Positions 58,446 to 64,000 of a stretch of 64,000 bases of DNA are shown piece by piece. The notes beneath the pieces were generated by a model. The model saw nothing but the letters and a program-made list of their open reading frames with translations, did not search any database and was not told the DNA's origin. A program made the position numbers and the translations under genes. The stretch's first letter is position 1. Each line of letters begins with the position of its first letter. The stretch lies in NCBI GenBank assembly GCA_001600635.1, contig BCKL01000024.1, forward strand, positions 235,395-299,394, in the 5' to 3' direction. Source of the DNA: Leucosporidium creatinivorum. Taxonomy: Eukaryota; Basidiomycota; Microbotryomycetes; Leucosporidiales; Leucosporidiaceae.

Positions 58446-61400
58446 ATGGCTCCCAAGGGCAAGAAGGGCGGCAAAAAGGCTGCTCCCGACGATGATGCGC
58501 ATTGGTTCGTCCCTACTACCTGCCTACAGCAGCTTTCCTAGCTGCCTACACGCTGCCCCTTTTGTTTTCGCTGGCTCACGCTTCTCGCTGGTCATCTTCG
58601 CTCGCAGGGAGAAGCTCGCTAGCTCAGGAAAGGCCTCGCCAGCTATCGAAGCATCGGACGACGAAGGCAACGCTCCCTCCAAGCCCGCTGGCAAGTCGTT
58701 CGGCGCACTCGGATACGAGGATATGCTCGTCGACGAGGACGACGAGGAGGGCGGCTTGATGAGCCAGATCTCCAAGTCGTCCAAGAAGAAGGACAAGAAG
58801 AAGCCTAAAAAGGCCGCCGTTGAGGAGGACGAGGAGGAGACCAACGCCGAGCCAGCGGAGGATCTGTCTGCACCGAGGGGAGCTGTCGAAGCTGGGGCGG
58901 ACGACTGGATGGAGGAGGAGTTCGGAAGTGCCAAGGCCAAGAAGGGTGGCAAGAAGGGTGGCAAGAAGGGGAAAGCCGCTCGCGTTGAGGTAGATGAGGA
59001 GGACGAGGCCGTCGCGGAAGTTACTCAGGCGGTCGAGGAGGTCAAGATCGCCGAGCCCAAGCCTGCAGCTGTCGCTGAGCCCAAGGAGGAAGCCGGCGAG
59101 TCCGAGGAGCCTACTGGCGTGCTTTCCAAGAAGGAGAAGGAGCGCCTCAAGAAGGAGAAGGAGAAGGTGCGTGGAGTCTCGCATCCGAGCTTCGAGGCGA
59201 CCGCTGCCCGACCGCTGACCTCGATTCGCATCTCCAGGCCAAGAAGAAGGCTCAAGCTGCCGCCAAGAAGGCTGCTTCCGGGGGCGCACCCGCAGAGGCA
59301 GCACCCGCCGCCGCCGAGCCTACCCCTGCGGCACCTGCCGCCGAGGCCGCCGGAGACGACGAAGAGGGCGAGGAGGGAGGAGGAGACGCCGCCAAGAAGA
59401 ACAAGAAGAAGAAGAAGAAGGCTGCCGACAAGAAGGAGCCAGCACCGGCTCCCGCCAAGAAGCCGAATGCTAAGATCGCTGCTCTTCAGGTGCGTGTGAT
59501 TGCTTGGGCTTGTTCAAGCGCTCGCTAACCCTTGCTTTCTCTTCAGGCCCTCATGGAAGCCCAGAAGAAGGCGCAGGAGGAGGCCGAGGCTGAGGAGGCT
59601 GCCGAGCGCAAGTTAGTCGTCCTTCTCTTTGCGCTTTGAACGAGCTCGACGCTGACCTTCTTCCACTTGCAGGCGCATCGAGGACGAGGAGAAGCGTGTC
59701 GAGGAGGAGGAGGCTGCCAAGGCTGAGGAGAAGGCTCGCAAAAAGGAAAAGGAGAGGGTCAGTCTCGCCTGCCTTTGGTCTCGCTGCGGCCGTCCTCACC
59801 GAGATTCTCTTCGCCCTTCGCCCTTTGCTCATCGCTGACGCTTCTATACAACCACAGGCCAAGAAGGAGCAGCTGAGGAAGGAGGGCAAGCTCCTCACGC
59901 CCAAGCAGAAGGCCGAGAAGGCCGCCGCCGAAGCTCGTCGCGCCGCTCTCGTCGGCACCGAGGGACTCGTCGTCCCTGGACTGCAGAAGGAGGGCGCCGA
60001 CGCCGATGCTCCCAAGAAGGTGTCATACGGTAGCAAGAAGAAGCCCTTCAACAAGAAGGGACCCGCCGCCGCCGCCGCCGAGTCGGAATCGCCCAAGGAG
60101 CCCGAGCCCGTCGCTGCTCCCGTCGAGGAGAAGAAGGACGAGGAGGACGAGGACGTCAAGGATGATTGGGATGCAAGCGAGTCGGAGGATGAGAAGCCTG
60201 CCGCCAAGGCCGAGTCGATCAAGGACGATTGGGATGCCAGCAGCGACGAGGAGGACAAGGCCGCGCCTGCTCCCGAGCCCGTCAAGCCTACTCCTGCACC
60301 AGCAGCCAAGGGTGAGTTTACCGCCTGATCGAGTCGGCCTCTTCTTGCCAAGTTCGAGCGGGTCGCTGACCTCGCCGCTGCTTCCTGCTCGCAGCCAACG
60401 GCAAGGCTACTCCCAAGGCTGCCGCCAAGCCCCCCAGCAAGCAGCCCCCCGCTGTCAAGCCATCCGTTGCCTCCAAGGCGGCACCCGCCAAGCCCGCCGG
60501 CAAGGGAGGCAAGGCCGCTCCCCCTCCCGTCGAGGAGTCGAGCTCAGAGGAAGAGTCGGAGTCTGACGATGACGACGACGACGACGATTCAGACGACGAC
60601 TCGGACGACTCGGATGATGACTCGGACGACGATTCGGACGACGACTCGAGCGAGGACGAGCATGGCATGACGAGCACCGAGAGGCAGCTCGCTCAGCGCA
60701 AGGCCGAGGCCAAGGAGAGGCGATTGGCAAAGAACGCCGAGGCGCTCGCTGCCAGGAGCAAGGACAACATGCGCAGTCCTATCTGCGTTATTCTCGGTCA
60801 CGTCGATACCGGAAAGACCAAGCTGCTCGACAAGGTGGGTTCCTTCGCCGAGCGGTCGAGTCGTGGACCAAGCTGACCTCCTCCTTTTCTCCACTCGCAG
60901 ATTCGTCAAACCAACGTCCAGGAAGGCGAGGCTGGAGGTATCACCCAGCAGATCGGAGCTACCTACTTCCCCATGGAGGCCATTCGCTCCAAGACCGCTG
61001 TTCTTGGCGAGGTGAGCTTCGCCTTCCTTCCTCTGCCGCTACGGCGCTGACCCCGTTCCATCCCTGTAGGCCGACCTCAAGGAGTACAAGCTTCCTGGAC
61101 TCCTCGTCATCGACACCCCCGGCCACGAGTCCTTCACCAACCTCCGAACTCGTGGATCCTCGCTCTGTAACATCGCCATTCTCGTCGTCGACATCATGGT
61201 GAGTAACCAGCGCTCGCCTCTGCAAAAAGTGTCCGCTAACGCCCACCTCTCTGCAGCACGGTCTCGAGCCCCAAACCCTCGAGTCGCTTCGCCTCCTTCG
61301 TGACGGAAAGACCCCCTTCATCGTCGCTCTCAACAAGGTCCGTGATCGCCATCTATCTGCCTTCTTTCCGTACTCACACTTCTCGCCCTACAGATCGATC

Positions 61401-63225
61401 GTCTCTACGGCTGGAAGCCCATTCCCAACGGAGGATTCCAAGACTCGCTCGCCGCCCAGAACACCGCCGTCCAGCGCGAGTTCGAGAAGCGTCTTCAGGA
61501 CACCATCGTCGCCTTCGCCGAGCAGGGACTCAACTCGCTCCCCTACTACCAGAACAAGGACTTCAGCCGCGTCGTTTCGCTCGTTCCCACTTCGGCTCAC
61601 ACCGGCGAGGGAGTGCCCGACATGCTCATGCTCATCATCAAGCTCACCCAGGAGCGCATGGTCGAGCGTCTCATGTACCTCTCCACTCTCGAGTGCACGG
61701 TGCTCGAGGTCAAGGTCATCGAGGGTCTCGGAACGACGATTGATGTCGTCTTGTCGAACGGAGTGCTGCACGAGGGAGACAAGATTGTCGTCTGCGGTCT
61801 CAACGGCGCAATCACCACCCAGGTCAGGGCTCTGCTCACTCCTCAGCCGATGAAGGAGCTTCGCATCAAGGTTCGTTCGTCTCGTCTCGTCGATTCGACT
61901 CGGCTCTCGCTGACTCGCTCACTCGCGCGCAGGGCCAGTACGTCCATCACAAGGAGGTCAAGGCTTCGCTCGGTATCAAGATTGTCGCCCCCGATCTCGA
62001 GAAGGCCATCGCTGGATCCCGTCTGCTGGTCTGCGGCGAGGACGACGATGAGGACGAGCTGCGCGAGGAGGTCATGTCGGATCTTACCGACCTGATGAAC
62101 TCGGTCGACAAGAGTGGACGTGGAGTGTGTGTGCAGGCGTCGACTCTTGGATCGCTCGAGGCTCTGCTCGAGTTCCTGCGGACGAGCAAGATTCCCGTAA
62201 GTTCGCCTTCTGCCTTCGCCGAACGAGGTGATCGCTCACCTCCTTCATCTTGCAGGTCTCGGGCATCAACATCGGACCCGTTCACAAGAAGGACGTCATG
62301 CGTGCTTCTACCATGCTCGAGAAGGCCAAGGAGCTCGCCGTCATCCTCTGCTTCGACGTGCCCGTCGCGAAGGAGGCTGAGGCGCTCGCCGACGAGATTG
62401 GCATCAAGATCTTCAAGGGTGAGCTGACATCTCTTCTTGTCTGTGTCTCGCTTGCTGACCTATTCTACTCGCAGCCGACATCATCTACCACTTGTTTGAT
62501 CAGTTCACCGCCTACAACTCGGTCATGATGGAGGCGAAGCGCGCCGACTCGGCTCCCAAGGCTGTCTGGCCCTGCAAGCTCAAGATTATCGCCTGCTTCG
62601 CTAAGCGTGATCGTACGTAGCCTCGCTCTGTCTTGCTTCTCGCCGCACGAGCTCATCCTCGCTCTCTTGCAGCCATCATCGTCGGTTGCGACATCAACGA
62701 CGGAAGTCTGCGAGTCGGTACACCGCTCTGTGTCATCCGAACAGACCCCGAGACCAAGAAGAAGGAGATCATCTCGCTCGGCAAGGTGTACGTACTCTCT
62801 CAGACCGTGTCGCTCGATTCTCGCTGATCTCGTCGGGCTCGCTCCCACAGCACCTCGCTCGAGATCAACCACAAGGTTAAGGACGTGATCAAGAAGCACG
62901 AGGCTGGAGGAGGAGTCGCTGTCAAGATTGAGCACGCTTCGTACGAGAGCGCGAAGCAATACGGTCGTCACTGTGAGTAGCCGGACGCCGTCGAGCTGTG
63001 CGCCGAGGCTGACTGTTCGCGTTCCACAGTCGACGAAAACGATGAGCTGGTCTCGATGATCTCGCGTACCTCCATCGACACTCTCAAGGAGCACTTCCGT
63101 GATGATGTGTGAGTTTCCTCGCTTTGTCGCTTAGCGCTCGGCCGCTCACCTTTTCTCCTTGACGCAGCACGAAGGAAGACTGGATCCTCATCAAGCAGCT
63201 CAAGACCAAGCTCGATATTGTCTAG
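58446..63225 (+). CDS. FUN12: Translation initiation factor eIF5B
   Basis: About eighteen exons encode roughly 1,200 residues. The N-terminal 480 residues are lysine, alanine and glutamate-rich with long coiled and acidic runs ([12 protein letters not shown], a serine/aspartate run near 60580-60660), as usual for the eIF5B N-terminus. The GTPase domain has GHVDTGKT (G1), [10 protein letters not shown] (G2), [11 protein letters not shown] (G3) and NKIDRLYGW (G4). Domain II follows ([19 protein letters not shown]), then domain III ([18 protein letters not shown]) and domain IV ([20 protein letters not shown]). The end is [17 protein letters not shown]. The factor joins the ribosomal subunits and hydrolyses GTP in the last step of initiation. 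The start [14 protein letters not shown] is typical. Confidence 0.95.
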
Positions 63226-63647
63226 GAAGTAGTTTACTGTAGTGTGTTTGTAGTCGTGGAACAGAGCCTCTTTGCATAGAAAGCGGAGCGGCTCGGCGCA
63301 GGCTCATCCTTCTCTCGCAGCTTGTCTCTCTGAGTCGATATGCACAGCACATAGTCATCAGTAAGCTCTTCTCGGCTCTTTGCGAGTCGTCCTTAGCCGT
63401 CTGCACCACTCCATCACCTCCCTCCGCCAGCGCCGAGCCGCCTTCTCCTCTCTCGCTCTCAATTCGCTCGACCTCGAAGTTGACGGAAAGCAAAGCAGGT
63501 TCATCAAGATCATCGTATCCAGCGCATCTCCCTCTCTCGTCTCGAAGCAAGCACGACTACCTCCCTGCGAAGCGACAGAAGGTCAGCGAGGCTCGGCGGA
63601 GAGTGAAAGGGCTGCCAAGGAGCTCACCTATCGACTCTTCGGTCCAG
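63226..63647. other. 3' flank shared by F-box-like cassettes
   Basis: No gene is seen. After the eIF5B 3' UTR, 63370-63600 matches the 3' flanks at 24540-24780 (same strand) and 11100-11300 (reverse). Confidence 0.5.
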
Positions 63648-64000
63648 CTACTCGGCAGGGTAGTCTGTGAGAGAGAGAAGACGTCAGTGATGGTCGGAGT
63701 GGGCTCAGGGAGAAGCTCAGAAACCTCACCGGTGAAGAAGCGGCGGTCGTCGCGAGGCTCAATTCCTCGAGCTCGGCAAGCTTTGGCCCACTGGTCACCC
63801 TCCGCAGGTGCCAGGGTAGAAGAGTTGACATCGCTCTTCCACACTCGCCAGCGCTTCAGGCTTCCCAACGCAGGGAGCTCGAGCGCCGCAATGAGCTCGG
63901 CAGCACGGAACTCGTCGTCGAAAAGTACCTGGGTCGCCAGAACATCGAGGTGGGCATTCAAGTGTTCGAGGAGCTCCAAGACGATGTGCGTGCGCATCCA
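63648..64000 (-). CDS. F-box-like/LRR family protein 7 (C-terminal part; gene continues past the window)
   Basis: The visible part encodes LELPALGSLKRWRVWKSD, then ACRARGIEPRDDRRFFTG, an intron (about 63664-63727), and the last exon encoding DYPAE with its stop at 63648-63650. The tag and last exon match gene 4 in the right arm most closely. The F-box end would lie beyond base 64000. The visible exon end shows no break. Confidence 0.72.

Noticed and set aside
1-64000. CRISPR arrays, rRNA genes, tRNA genes, LINEs or retroelements
   Set aside because: No spaced short repeats, rRNA blocks, cloverleaf-like sequences or reverse-transcriptase motifs were recognised by eye; a dedicated tRNA search was not possible.

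Overview
The window looks like nuclear DNA of a basidiomycete yeast, most likely a red yeast of the Pucciniomycotina (Rhodotorula/Rhodosporidium type). It is GC-rich and gene-dense. Genes carry many 50-100 nt introns with GTGAGT-like donors and a GCTGAC/GCTAAC branch point close to the acceptor. The taxon is inferred from gene style and protein resemblance, not from a marker search.

Layout. 0.5-1.6 kb: a decayed F-box-like gene. 2.3-4.5 kb: a Golgi-type fucosyltransferase-like protein. 4.7-7.1 kb: an FGGY pentulose kinase. 7.3-13.2 kb and 22.6-28.6 kb: the two arms of an inverted duplication of about 5.9 kb. Each arm carries a four-TM protein and two F-box-like genes. The 9.4 kb between the arms holds the septation kinase sepH/Cdc7 (minus) and the U3 processome WD40 protein UTP17/NAN1 (plus). 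28.7-36.0 kb: an LRR/F-box-like protein and RNA polymerase II RPB2, both minus. 36.5-37.1 kb: a small GPI-type surface protein. 37.2-37.7 kb: a relic made of pieces of a transporter and a transcription factor. 38-48 kb: a likely aromatic-acid locus with a Zn2Cys6 regulator, a DAL5-type MFS permease, an unknown protein and a salicylate/2,3-dihydroxybenzoate-type decarboxylase. 48.8-50.3 kb: CWC25. 51.0-52.2 kb: another F-box-like gene. 52.7-54.3 kb: a formate/nitrite transporter. 54.9-57.8 kb: a two-finger CCCH protein. 58.4-63.2 kb: eIF5B. 63.6 kb to the end: the C-terminal part of a seventh F-box-like gene.

The most unusual content is the F-box-like family. Seven members sit between conserved housekeeping genes and share the F-box start, the three-exon layout, the C-terminal tag and the flanking DNA, while their middles differ strongly. 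In the inverted duplication one pair of family genes is almost identical but broken in both arms. The other pair is so different that it looks replaced, although its flanks still match. The MFS gene needs a 2-nt micro-exon to read through. No transposase, reverse transcriptase, CRISPR array, rRNA or convincing tRNA was seen. All gene models are hand-spliced from sequence.
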